34,719 bases of DNA. It comes from Lentimicrobium sp. L6. Its GTDB lineage: Bacteria; Bacteroidota; Bacteroidia; Bacteroidales; UBA12170. The stretch's first letter is position 1. The number at the start of each line of letters is the position of its first letter. Below are positions 1 to 6,453 of this stretch, piece by piece. Under the pieces are notes generated by a model. The model searched no databases. It saw nothing but the letters and a program-made list of their open reading frames with translations, and was not told where the DNA came from. A program made the position numbers and the translations under genes. The stretch spans positions 1 through 34,719 of the forward strand of contig NZ_JABKCA010000059.1 of NCBI RefSeq assembly GCF_013166655.1. The letters are read 5' to 3'.

Positions 1-136
1 GATTGCTTACGCTTCGATTAAATTACACGAGACTTAAATGGGTAACCCTATTTTACAATATGAATTAGTGAATATCTTTTGCACCCTTTAGTGCTAGAAA
101 TTATTATTTATTCGACATTTGCCAAAAATTTTTAAT

Positions 137-739
137 ATGATTGAAATTATAGGATATTTAGGCTCTTTGCTCGTTGCAATGGCCATGATTTTCAACTCTA
201 TTGTTCGCCTTCGTTGGTTTAGCTTGTTTGGAAGCACCTTATTTACCATTTATGGCTTTACTATAGGTGCTTATCCTGTTGGAGTTTTAAATGGCTTTAT
301 CGCATTAACCAATATTTATTATCTAATAAAAATGTACTCTACAAAAGAGTATTTTAGAACTTTAGAAATTAAAGCCAATAATTATTATTTAAAAGAATTT
401 CTGGACTTCAATTTATCTGACATCCAAAAATTCTTCCCTGATTTCGAAATTAAAAATCATGATATCTCATTATTAGTATTGAGAAATATGCAGGTTGCGG
501 GTGTATTCTTAGCCGATAAAAAAGGGGACGAAATCCATATCAAATTAGACTATGTCACCCCAAGTTATAGAGATTTTAAATTAGGGAAATATTTCTACCA
601 ACAGGAACAGTTTAAAAAAGAAGGTTTTAAAACTTTCAAAATAGGAAGCTATAGTAAAAAGCATAATCAGTATCTTAAAAAACTTGGTTTTGAGCTAGAC
701 AGCAGTAAAAAAACAAGTACTTTTATCAAGCCGATATAA
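137..739 (+). CDS. Small membrane domain (YgjV/PQ-loop-like) fused to a GNAT-like acetyltransferase domain
   Basis: The protein is 200 residues if it starts at the ATG at 137. The frame is open from a TTG at 119, but the ATG directly precedes the hydrophobic stretch and is preferred. Residues about 3-66 form three hydrophobic helices with the GYLGS and YGFxIGAYPVGVLN pattern of small YgjV/SemiSWEET-like membrane proteins. After a linker, residues about 110-200 look like a GNAT acetyltransferase core: a beta-rich segment, then VTPSYRDFKLGKYF (140-153), which resembles the acetyl-CoA pyrophosphate-binding turn, and a final KLGFEL strand. Substrate and biological role are unknown. murB follows 31 bases downstream on the same strand. 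Fold assignments are by eye; the membrane part is firmer than the GNAT part. Confidence 0.6.
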   Translation: MIEIIGYLGSLLVAMAMIFNSIVRLRWFSLFGSTLFTIYGFTIGAYPVGVLNGFIALTNIYYLIKMYSTKEYFRTLEIKANNYYLKEFLDFNLSDIQKFFPDFEIKNHDISLLVLRNMQVAGVFLADKKGDEIHIKLDYVTPSYRDFKLGKYFYQQEQFKKEGFKTFKIGSYSKKHNQYLKKLGFELDSSKKTSTFIKPI

Positions 740-770
740 TTAATTCCTGCAAATTATAAAACACTTGTTA

Positions 771-1787
771 ATGAAGCAATATCAAAACTCATCATTAAAG
801 AATCTTCATACTTTTCACACAGAAGTATCCGCTAAAAAAGTCACTATTTTTCAAACTGAAGAAGAGGCTGTGGAGTATTTCAAACAAAATTCTAAATGCA
901 CTAAAAGATTAGTAATTGGAGAAGGAAGTAATTTGCTTTTCGTAAAAGATTTTGAAGGTGAATTATTAAAAATTGAAAACAAAGGTTTTGAAATTATTGA
1001 AACCAGAGCTCAATGGGTTTGGGTGAAAGCTGCGGCAGGTGAAAACTGGGACGATTTTGTGGCTTGGGCGGTAAAAAATGGTTTTGGAGGAGTTGAAAAC
1101 CTCTCCTATATACCAGGAACAGTTGGAGCCTCGCCAGTGCAGAATATTGGAGCTTATGGAGTGGAAGTTCAAAATGTTTTTAATAGCCTAGAAGCAATAG
1201 ATTTAAATAATGGACATAGGGTCAATTTCTATTTACATGAACTGGAGTTCGATTATCGATATAGTATTTTTAAAGGGCCACTAAAGAACAAATTCTTAGT
1301 GACATCAGTTGTTTTTAAACTCGACCGATACCCAAAAGTGAAACTGGACTATGGAAACCTCAGGGAGGAGGCTCTGAAAACAAGTAATAAGTCTTATGCA
1401 GATATTAAAAACGTAAGACAAGCTGTTATCAATATTAGAAAAAGTAAGTTACCTGAGCACAATGAGATTGGAAATGCAGGGAGTTTTTTCAAAAATCCAA
1501 TTATCTGTAATAAAGAATTCGATTCTATTAAAGCATTGTATCCAAATATTGCGCATTATCCTTTAGAGAATGAGCAAACAAAGATTGCGGCAGCTTGGTT
1601 AATTGAAAATGCAGGTTTAAAAGGGTATACTATTGGTGATGCTGGAGTTCACCCTAATCATGCTTTGATAATAATAAACAAGGATAAGGCTACAGGTATA
1701 GAAATAGCAGAGCTTTCAAATCACATACAAAAGACAGTTTTTACAAAGTTCAAGGTACAATTAGAGCCAGAAGTGATAATCCTCTAG
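771..1787 (+). CDS. murB: UDP-N-acetylenolpyruvoylglucosamine reductase MurB
   Basis: MurB reduces UDP-GlcNAc-enolpyruvate to UDP-MurNAc with NADPH and FAD, the second committed step of peptidoglycan precursor synthesis in the cytoplasm. The start is the ATG at 771; a TTG at 765 would add only two residues. The 338-residue protein has the FAD-binding GEGSN motif (about residue 50), the IPGTVGASPVQNIGAYG segment (about 115-130), YRYSIFK carrying the substrate-binding Arg, NAGSFFKNP with the catalytic Ser (about 238), HPNHAL, and a C-terminal LEPEV with the catalytic Glu. The YRYS loop and length match type I MurB, as in E. coli. It may be co-transcribed with the upstream fusion gene and converges on the gene ending at 1816. 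Confidence 0.97.
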   Translation: MKQYQNSSLKNLHTFHTEVSAKKVTIFQTEEEAVEYFKQNSKCTKRLVIGEGSNLLFVKDFEGELLKIENKGFEIIETRAQWVWVKAAAGENWDDFVAWAVKNGFGGVENLSYIPGTVGASPVQNIGAYGVEVQNVFNSLEAIDLNNGHRVNFYLHELEFDYRYSIFKGPLKNKFLVTSVVFKLDRYPKVKLDYGNLREEALKTSNKSYADIKNVRQAVINIRKSKLPEHNEIGNAGSFFKNPIICNKEFDSIKALYPNIAHYPLENEQTKIAAAWLIENAGLKGYTIGDAGVHPNHALIIINKDKATGIEIAELSNHIQKTVFTKFKVQLEPEVIIL

Positions 1788-1815
1788 CTCTAGAATTCTT
1801 TTGTCAATCTTTTAT

Positions 1816-2436
1816 TTAGAACCCTACACTTACCCCAACACTATAGAAAGGAGCCCAATCTGAATATGGTGAATTTCTATCCTGTAATACATCAAATAAT
1901 ATTTGACCATAAGCAAAAGTATTACGACCTATTCTTTGTGCAAACCCTCCTCCAAGGAAAATAAAAGGAACACCCTGTCTGTATTTTTCATTGTTTAATC
2001 TTGAGAGTTCGTAATTGATATAACTAAATTCGGCATGCAGATAAGCCATAGGTACAAAGCGAAACCTACTAAAAACACTACCCCCATAATTACTATAACT
2101 CTGACGACCATAACCATAATAATCGTAGCTGTTATATTCATACAAACCCGTAACACCAGTTGTAAGCTTAGGAGTGAGTTTATATCCTAACAATGGATTT
2201 ATTCTAACCGAAGTAACAGAACCAAAACTAAACCCCAAACTACCTCCAATAATCACTTTATTCATTTTAAATGAAGACTTTTCCTTAGGTTTCTCTGCTT
2301 TATTTTTAGGCTGAACTTGGTGTTGATTCGCTTGCTCATGCTGAGCAGACTCATCTTTTACAAGAGTATCAGACTGTTGAGCCAGCACTGACAAACCAAA
2401 AGTAGCTAGTAAAATAATTATTAATAAGTTCTTCAT
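1816..2436 (-). CDS. Predicted outer-membrane beta-barrel protein of unknown function
   Basis: The 206-residue protein begins with a signal peptide (MKNLLIIILLATFGLSVLAQ, cleavage near residue 19-20). A charged, Gln/Lys/Glu-rich linker follows (about 21-55). The rest (about 58-206) is made of alternating amphipathic strands rich in Gly, Tyr and Phe, ending in VGVSVGF with a terminal Phe, as in small outer-membrane beta-barrels assembled by Bam. No enzyme motif is visible. The start lies only 20 bases after the stop of the BFD-like gene on the same strand, with no terminator between them, so the two may share a transcript. Function unknown. Confidence 0.7.
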   Translation of the reverse strand: MKNLLIIILLATFGLSVLAQQSDTLVKDESAQHEQANQHQVQPKNKAEKPKEKSSFKMNKVIIGGSLGFSFGSVTSVRINPLLGYKLTPKLTTGVTGLYEYNSYDYYGYGRQSYSNYGGSVFSRFRFVPMAYLHAEFSYINYELSRLNNEKYRQGVPFIFLGGGFAQRIGRNTFAYGQILFDVLQDRNSPYSDWAPFYSVGVSVGF

Positions 2437-2456
2437 AATATGTGGAATTAATAGAT

Positions 2457-2636
2457 TTATTTTTCTAATTCTCTTTGTAAGATATCTTCAACCTCTTCAG
2501 TACATGAACCACAACCAGACATGGCTCCTGTTATATCCTCTATATCTTGCAGGGTCACTGCATCCTGTTTCTCTATAGCGTGAACGATTTCATGCTCGCT
2601 AACGCTCATACAATTGCAAATGATATTGTCTTCCAT
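2457..2636 (-). CDS. BFD-like [2Fe-2S]-binding protein, 59 residues
   Basis: This short gene reads from ATG (2636-2634) to TAA (2459-2457). The product contains ICNCMSVSE (Cys7, Cys9) and MSGCGSCTEE (Cys42, Cys45). The CxC-(32 residues)-CxxC spacing and surrounding helices match the BFD-like [2Fe-2S] domain of bacterioferritin-associated ferredoxins, also found in NirB, NifU and other redox proteins. A stand-alone domain of this size suggests an electron carrier, possibly one that helps release iron from ferritin-like stores; the partner is not visible here. A match to the Bacteroidota -7 element lies at 2661-2654, with a 17-base palindrome just upstream of it, which supports an independent promoter between aroK and this gene. 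Confidence 0.88.
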   Translation of the reverse strand: MEDNIICNCMSVSEHEIVHAIEKQDAVTLQDIEDITGAMSGCGSCTEEVEDILQRELEK

Positions 2637-2653
2637 ATTTTTTTAATTTTCGG

Positions 2654-2661
2654 CAAAGTTA
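2654..2661 (-). promoter_or_regulatory. -7 promoter element (TAACTTTG) of the BFD-like gene
   Basis: On the minus strand TAACTTTG fits the Bacteroidota -7 consensus TAnnTTTG exactly and lies 17 bases before the start codon. No good TTG-type -33 element is seen at the expected distance. The palindrome at 2666-2682 occupies the spacer position. Confidence 0.55.
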
Positions 2662-2665
2662 ATCA

Positions 2666-2682
2666 TTTAGAATAATTCTAAA
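2666..2682. promoter_or_regulatory. Fur/PerR-box-like palindrome upstream of the BFD-like gene
   Basis: TTTAGAAT-A-ATTCTAAA is a perfect 8-1-8 palindrome centred on A2674. Its inner 7-1-7 arrangement resembles the boxes bound by Fur-family repressors such as Fur, PerR and Zur. It sits immediately upstream of the -7 element and overlaps the aroK stop codon (2678-2680), so a bound repressor would block polymerase. Which regulator binds it, if any, is inference; an iron- or peroxide-responsive regulator would suit a [2Fe-2S] ferredoxin target. Confidence 0.5.
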
Positions 2683-3193
2683 AGGATAATCCTTTAGACA
2701 AAAACAATTCTAAAACATCACTTACCTTCAAATCTTTACTGGGAATAATGTGCTTTGCTTGCTCATAAAAAGGATTTCTTTTTTTTAATAAAGCATCCAC
2801 AAAACCGGGAAGTTCTTCATCAACTAACTCTGCAATTAGAGGTCGACCAGCTTTCCCTTGTTTTAAGCGACTGGCCAAAAAAGCACTATCTGCATATAGA
2901 AAAAGTGTCTCGCCTAGCTGATTCATTAAACTCATATTATCATGATAACATGCCAAACCACCACCTGTACTAATTACACCATTCTCAAGTTTACCAATCT
3001 TTTTTAGATGAGAATGTTCTTGAATACGAAACTCTTCCTCTCCCCATATATCAAACAGTTCGCTAATGGTCTTTCCTTCTTCACTTTCGATGGTTTCATC
3101 AATATCAATAAAATCATAATCCAGCTGACGAGCTAGTTTTTTTCCTAAGCTCGTCTTACCGCTCCCCATCATTCCAATTATAAAAATCAACAT
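2678..3193 (-). CDS. aroK: Shikimate kinase
   Basis: The enzyme phosphorylates shikimate at O3 with ATP, the fifth step of the chorismate pathway. The 171-residue protein has the normal length and motif order: Walker A GMMGSGKT at 7-14, the shikimate-binding DIDE (Asp32) and FR (Arg56), STGGGL (Gly77-79), and GRPL (Arg117) in the lid. The start at 3193 places the Walker A motif at the usual distance. The gene is divergent from the rpsF operon and is followed by the BFD-like gene, whose predicted regulatory palindrome overlaps the aroK stop. Confidence 0.95.
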   Translation of the reverse strand: MLIFIIGMMGSGKTSLGKKLARQLDYDFIDIDETIESEEGKTISELFDIWGEEEFRIQEHSHLKKIGKLENGVISTGGGLACYHDNMSLMNQLGETLFLYADSAFLASRLKQGKAGRPLIAELVDEELPGFVDALLKKRNPFYEQAKHIIPSKDLKVSDVLELFLSKGLSF

Positions 3194-3318
3194 ATAACAA
3201 AATTAGGAATTAATCTTTAGTTTAAAAAACCAAAAACAAGCAATTTTACTTTTCAAACCAGATATGATAAAGTATTAATAGCTAGCGGATAAAAGCAATA
3301 TATTTTGTCTTAAAACAC

Positions 3319-3347
3319 TTGGATTTCAGAAATATTTTGTAAATTTG
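3319..3347 (+). promoter_or_regulatory. Promoter of the rpsF-rpsR-rplI operon
   Basis: TTG at 3319-3321 and TAAATTTG at 3340-3347 fit the Bacteroidota -33 TTG and -7 TAnnTTTG elements, with an 18-base spacer. Transcription should start a few bases downstream, near 3353, giving a leader of about 70 bases before rpsF. Confidence 0.7.
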
Positions 3348-3352
3348 CAGCC

Positions 3353-3379
3353 CGAAAGAGATATCAAATATCTATTTCG
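3353..3379 (+). promoter_or_regulatory. Hairpin at the 5' end of the rpsF leader, candidate autoregulatory element
   Basis: The leader can fold as CGAAA-g-AGATA, loop TCAAA, TATCT-a-TTTCG: two 5-bp stems separated by a G/A mismatch. It starts almost at the predicted transcription start. S6:S18 is known to bind a structured leader of its own mRNA in several bacteria. This hairpin occupies the right place, but I cannot show that it matches that motif. It may instead simply protect the 5' end. Confidence 0.4.
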
Positions 3380-3422
3380 CTTATAATCAATACATTAAAA
3401 TAATAATTTAAAATTTAACACG

Positions 3423-3779
3423 ATGTTAAAACAGTACGAAACCGTTTTCATTATGACTCCCGTTTTATCTGAAGAACAGATGAAGGAAGCGGTAAACAAG
3501 TATCGTGACTTACTAAAAAGCCTAGGAGCTGATGTAGTACACGAAGAAAAATGGGGCTTGAAAAAGTTAGCCTATCCTATTCAAAAGAAATCAACAGGTT
3601 TCTATCACCTTTTCGAATATGTAGTAGAAGGTTCTCAAATTCGCGAATTCGAAATTGCTACAAAGCGCGACGAGAAAATGTTAAGATTCTTAACTGTATC
3701 TCTCGACAAACATGCTATTGCATATAATGAGAAGAAAAGAGCTCAGAAAAAAGAAAAGGCAACTGAAGCAGCTAGCTAA
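3423..3779 (+). CDS. rpsF: 30S ribosomal protein bS6
   Basis: bS6 pairs with bS18 on the platform of the 30S subunit. The 118-residue protein shows the family's N-terminal YETVFIMTPVLSEEQ strand and helix, the EEKWGLKKLAYPIQKKSTGFY segment in the middle, and KRDEKMLRFLTV near residue 82-93. A Lys/Glu-rich tail follows. It is the first gene of the rpsF-rpsR-rplI operon, behind a good promoter. The region before the ATG is AT-rich without a Shine-Dalgarno sequence, as is usual in this phylum. Confidence 0.97.
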   Translation: MLKQYETVFIMTPVLSEEQMKEAVNKYRDLLKSLGADVVHEEKWGLKKLAYPIQKKSTGFYHLFEYVVEGSQIREFEIATKRDEKMLRFLTVSLDKHAIAYNEKKRAQKKEKATEAAS

Positions 3780-3816
3780 ATTTTATTAATGGCTAAACGC
3801 CCCAAAAACTTTAAAA

Positions 3817-4083
3817 ATGGCACAAAATAGTGAAATAAAATATTTGACCCCAATAGCGGTTGATACAAAGAAGAAAAAATACTGTCGTTTCAAGAAAAGC
3901 GGTATTAAGTATATCGATTACAAAGACGCCAACTTCCTTTTGAAATTTGTGAATGAACAAGGAAAAATTCTTCCTCGTCGTTTAACAGGTACTTCAACTA
4001 AATATCAAAAGAAAGTAGCTCAAGCAGTGAAAAGAGCTCGTCATTTGGCTTTAATGCCTTACGTAGGTGATTTATTAAAATAA
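3817..4083 (+). CDS. rpsR: 30S ribosomal protein bS18
   Basis: bS18 forms a heterodimer with bS6 near the 3' end of 16S rRNA. The 88-residue protein has the family signature: [57 protein letters not shown] in overview, and PYVGDLLK at the end. It has a single Cys in the N-terminal region rather than the four-Cys zinc form. The gap from rpsF is 37 bases. Its stop codon TAA (4081-4083) overlaps the start of the strong ribosome-binding site of rplI. Confidence 0.97.
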   Translation: MAQNSEIKYLTPIAVDTKKKKYCRFKKSGIKYIDYKDANFLLKFVNEQGKILPRRLTGTSTKYQKKVAQAVKRARHLALMPYVGDLLK

Positions 4084-4088
4084 GGAGG
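4082..4088 (+). promoter_or_regulatory. Perfect Shine-Dalgarno (AAGGAGG) in front of rplI
   Basis: AAGGAGG begins inside the rpsR stop codon and ends 7 bases before the rplI ATG, at ideal spacing. The other starts I inspected in the window (rpsF, rpsR, lpxA, efp, purD, tal) have AT-rich upstream regions with no such sequence. The site is therefore exceptional and may be regulatory. Confidence 0.8.
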
Positions 4089-4095
4089 CAGTATT

Positions 4096-4545
4096 ATGGA
4101 TATTATATTAAAGAAAGACGTTACTAACTTGGGTTATACCAACGACATAGTAACTGTTAAATCAGGATACGCAAGAAACTATTTAATTCCTCAGGGATTT
4201 GCAATAGCTGCTAATGATAGCAATAGAAAAGTACTTGCCGAGAACTTAAAGCAAAAAGCATATAAAGAAGAGAAAATCAGAACAGTAGCTAGTGATAAAG
4301 CTAAGTTAGTGGAAGGTTTAACTGTTAAGATTGGAGCTAAGGCTGCAACAACAGGTAAAATCTTTGGTTCTGTTAATGACATTCAATTGGCTGATGCTAT
4401 CAAAGAACAGCACAATCAAGAAATCGATCGTAAGATGATTACTATTGAAGGTGATGCTGTTAAAGAAGTTGGAACATACAAAGCCACTGTGAAATTCTAT
4501 AAGGATATCACAGCTGAAATTAGTTTCGAAGTGATTGCAGAGTAA
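4096..4545 (+). CDS. rplI: 50S ribosomal protein bL9
   Basis: bL9 binds the base of the L1 stalk on the 50S subunit and helps maintain the reading frame. The 149-residue protein has the complete family layout: the N-terminal rRNA-binding domain with MDIILKKDVTNLGYTNDIV and KSGYARNYLIPQG, a central charged helix (about 45-75), and the C-terminal domain with TGKIFGSVNDIQLADAI and a final TAEISFEVIAE. It is the last gene of the operon and is followed by a strong terminator. A perfect Shine-Dalgarno lies directly upstream, unlike its neighbours. Confidence 0.97.
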   Translation: MDIILKKDVTNLGYTNDIVTVKSGYARNYLIPQGFAIAANDSNRKVLAENLKQKAYKEEKIRTVASDKAKLVEGLTVKIGAKAATTGKIFGSVNDIQLADAIKEQHNQEIDRKMITIEGDAVKEVGTYKATVKFYKDITAEISFEVIAE

Positions 4546-4569
4546 ATCTGTTCAAGTTAAGTTATTCAG

Positions 4570-4598
4570 ACCCGTTTCTATTGAGACGGGTTTTTTTT
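4570..4598 (+). terminator. Rho-independent terminator of the rpsF-rpsR-rplI operon
   Basis: ACCCGTTTC (4570-4578) pairs with GAGACGGGT (4583-4591) through nine base pairs including one U-G wobble. The loop is TATT, and a run of eight T follows. It ends the ribosomal operon just before the methyltransferase gene at 4612. Confidence 0.92.
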
Positions 4599-4611
4599 AT
4601 AATTTAGTGTT

Positions 4612-5358
4612 ATGGAAATAAGTAAATCTGAGATAAAACTCATCAACGCTATTAAAACAAGTCATGGTAGAAAAAAACATGGCGTATTCTTAGTTGAGGG
4701 TCCAAAGATGATTGAGGAGCTTCTGCAATCAAATTTTGACATAAAACTGTTAATTGCTACTGATAATTGGTATCTTGAAAACAATAAAATAGTTAACGAG
4801 CCTTTTGCACGAGTGGTGAAGAGTAAAGACTTAGAAAGAGTGAGTCAATTATCTACTGCAAACCAAGTTTTGGCTGTCGTCAACTCTCCTATGAGTAACG
4901 AACTACATATACCAAATGACGAGCTGATTCTTGTACTTGATACCATACAAGATCCTGGTAATTTAGGTACAATAATCCGCACGGCAGACTGGTTCGGCAT
5001 CAATACTATCCTTTGTTCAAAAGAAACAACAGATGCATACAGCCCCAAGGTAGTTCAGTCATCCATGGGTTCTGTATTTAGAAAAAAAATTTACTATACT
5101 GAATTAAAAACGGCATTATCATCCAACTCACATCAGCTACCAATTTATGGAAGCCTCCTTCAAGGTGAAAATATCTATGAATTATCTTTGAATAAAAAAG
5201 GATTTATCGTTATTGGAAACGAATCAAAAGGAATCTCCAAAGAAATTCAAAAGCTGATTACTCAAGCTATTTATATACCACAAGCCGATAATTCCAAAGC
5301 AGAATCACTAAATGCTTCTATTGCAACTGGCATCATTTTATCCATCTTTTCTAAATAA
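4612..5358 (+). CDS. SpoU (TrmH) family RNA 2'-O-methyltransferase
   Basis: Members of this SPOUT family transfer a methyl group from S-adenosylmethionine to a ribose 2'-OH in rRNA or tRNA. The 248-residue protein has an N-terminal substrate-binding part (GVFLVEGPKMIEE, about 24-36). The knotted catalytic domain carries all three SpoU motifs: DTIQDPGNLGTIIRTADWFG (motif 1, about 104-123), IGNESKGIS (motif 2), and IPQADNSKAESLNASIATG (motif 3). The architecture fits the 23S rRNA-acting RlmB/TsnR-like group, but the target nucleotide cannot be read from the sequence. It starts just after the rplI terminator. Confidence 0.9.
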   Translation: MEISKSEIKLINAIKTSHGRKKHGVFLVEGPKMIEELLQSNFDIKLLIATDNWYLENNKIVNEPFARVVKSKDLERVSQLSTANQVLAVVNSPMSNELHIPNDELILVLDTIQDPGNLGTIIRTADWFGINTILCSKETTDAYSPKVVQSSMGSVFRKKIYYTELKTALSSNSHQLPIYGSLLQGENIYELSLNKKGFIVIGNESKGISKEIQKLITQAIYIPQADNSKAESLNASIATGIILSIFSK

Positions 5359-5400
5359 GTTAAAAATAGTATCATTTTCAGCTCAAAAGTAGAAAAGCTT

Positions 5401-5408
5401 TATCTTTG
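5401..5408 (+). promoter_or_regulatory. -7 promoter element (TATCTTTG) of the small Cys/His-rich gene
   Basis: TATCTTTG is an exact TAnnTTTG match 14 bases before the ATG at 5423. No clear TTG is visible at the -33 position. Confidence 0.5.
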
Positions 5409-5422
5409 TAAAAAAATAAATC

Positions 5423-5653
5423 ATGATTCTTAAGTTAATATTAATCACCGTAGTTTTAATGGCTGTTGCCTTTGCTTTAATTGGAATAAAAATGTTTTTC
5501 GTTAAAGGAGCTGTATTTACAAAAACCTGTAGTTCAGATTTAGAAACGAGCCAAGGTAAAAAGATGAGCTGTATGTGTGAAAAGGATCCTGATTATGTAT
5601 GTGAAAATTACGAATCACATCATGGTGCTGGAGCAAAAGCGCATTCTCATTAA
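5423..5653 (+). CDS. Small single-pass membrane protein with four Cys and a His-rich tail, NqrM-like
   Basis: The 76-residue protein has one transmembrane helix (about 3-25), then four cysteines (36, 50, 52, 60) and a His-rich C-terminus (His66, 67, 74, 76). One membrane helix followed by a short domain with four Cys is the layout of NqrM (DUF539), the maturation factor that helps deliver iron to the sodium-pumping NADH:quinone oxidoreductase. The resemblance is one of layout, not a strong sequence match, and no nqr genes lie in the window. A metal-binding role is likely whatever the family. It has its own -7 element and is followed by a terminator that serves the opposite strand. Confidence 0.6.
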   Translation: MILKLILITVVLMAVAFALIGIKMFFVKGAVFTKTCSSDLETSQGKKMSCMCEKDPDYVCENYESHHGAGAKAHSH

Positions 5654-5662
5654 AAAAAAAGC

Positions 5663-5692
5663 ATAAAAAAAGCCTACTCGAACTGTAGGCTT
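5663..5692 (-). terminator. Terminator of the sigma factor/TPR operon
   Basis: AAGCCTAC and GTAGGCTT (5670-5677 and 5685-5692) form a perfect 8-bp stem with a 7-base loop. Read on the minus strand the hairpin is followed directly by a run of T, so it terminates the operon that ends at 5716. On the plus strand there is no T-run after it. Confidence 0.88.
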
Positions 5693-5715
5693 AAGACTTA
5701 TTCACTTCTCGAAAC

Positions 5716-6453
5716 TTATTTCATTTGCTTTGTTAATTCTAAAGCTTGTTCTTTATAATAACTATTTGATTGCGAAATCATGGTAAATATCACATTGGCC
5801 TCCTGTTTCTTATTTTGTTTTACCAAGCACAAGCCTTTATACCATTGCGCTTGGTCATAAAACACATTTAAATAATTTGATATGACCTGATCAAACTTAA
5901 ACTCAGCAACCTCGTACTCTCCTATTTCCATATGTGCCACCCCACTATAATATAAAGCGGTAACACTGGTAGGTAGCTGTTCAAAATAATCTATTGACTC
6001 CTCAAATTTATTATCTTCAAACAATACCAAGCCTTGTTCTAAAACACTATTACTATGCGTAGAACCACTACGAGTATTTAAAAACACTTCATCAGTATTA
6101 TAATATTGATCAAATAATTTATCGGATGCTGAATTCTCATTTAGAAATACATAGCTGCCAAATAAAATGAGGGCAACAGCAGCAACTGATGCCACATAGG
6201 ACCAGTGTCTTCTTAAACTAATCAACCTTTTATTGGAGTTTTTGCTTTTATGCGATTTACTAACTTTTTCTAATTGCCCCCTGAAAACTAACAATTCTTC
6301 ATTACCAACATAAGTCATCAACTCTTTAGCCATCGCATATTCCTTTGCGAAATCAGAGTCTGATTCTATTAACCGATTAAAGTCAGTCAGTTCAAACTCC
6401 GAAAGTTCATTCAGGACTTTCTTTTGGATTAAATTTGTTTTTGACGCTTTCAT
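5716..6453 (-). CDS. Membrane-anchored TPR protein, probable partner of the upstream ECF sigma factor
   Basis: The 245-residue protein has a cytoplasmic N-terminal part (1-83) with a basic stretch just before a single transmembrane helix (about 84-104). Its periplasmic part carries tetratricopeptide-like helices (about 138-240, e.g. GLVLFEDNKFEESIDYF and ALYYSGVAHMEIGEYEVAEF). The start codon overlaps the stop of the sigma factor gene in ATGA, so the two are translationally coupled. An ECF sigma followed by a membrane protein is the usual sigma/anti-sigma arrangement. I see no zinc-binding anti-sigma motif, so an anti-sigma role rests on context alone. The TPR part may sense or bind an envelope partner. 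Confidence 0.7.
   Translation of the reverse strand: MKASKTNLIQKKVLNELSEFELTDFNRLIESDSDFAKEYAMAKELMTYVGNEELLVFRGQLEKVSKSHKSKNSNKRLISLRRHWSYVASVAAVALILFGSYVFLNENSASDKLFDQYYNTDEVFLNTRSGSTHSNSVLEQGLVLFEDNKFEESIDYFEQLPTSVTALYYSGVAHMEIGEYEVAEFKFDQVISNYLNVFYDQAQWYKGLCLVKQNKKQEANVIFTMISQSNSYYKEQALELTKQMK

Noticed and set aside
1-118. Possible promoter or upstream gene end at the window start
   Set aside because: No exact -7 element, no coding frame and only a 15-base partial match (77-91) to the repeat core were seen.
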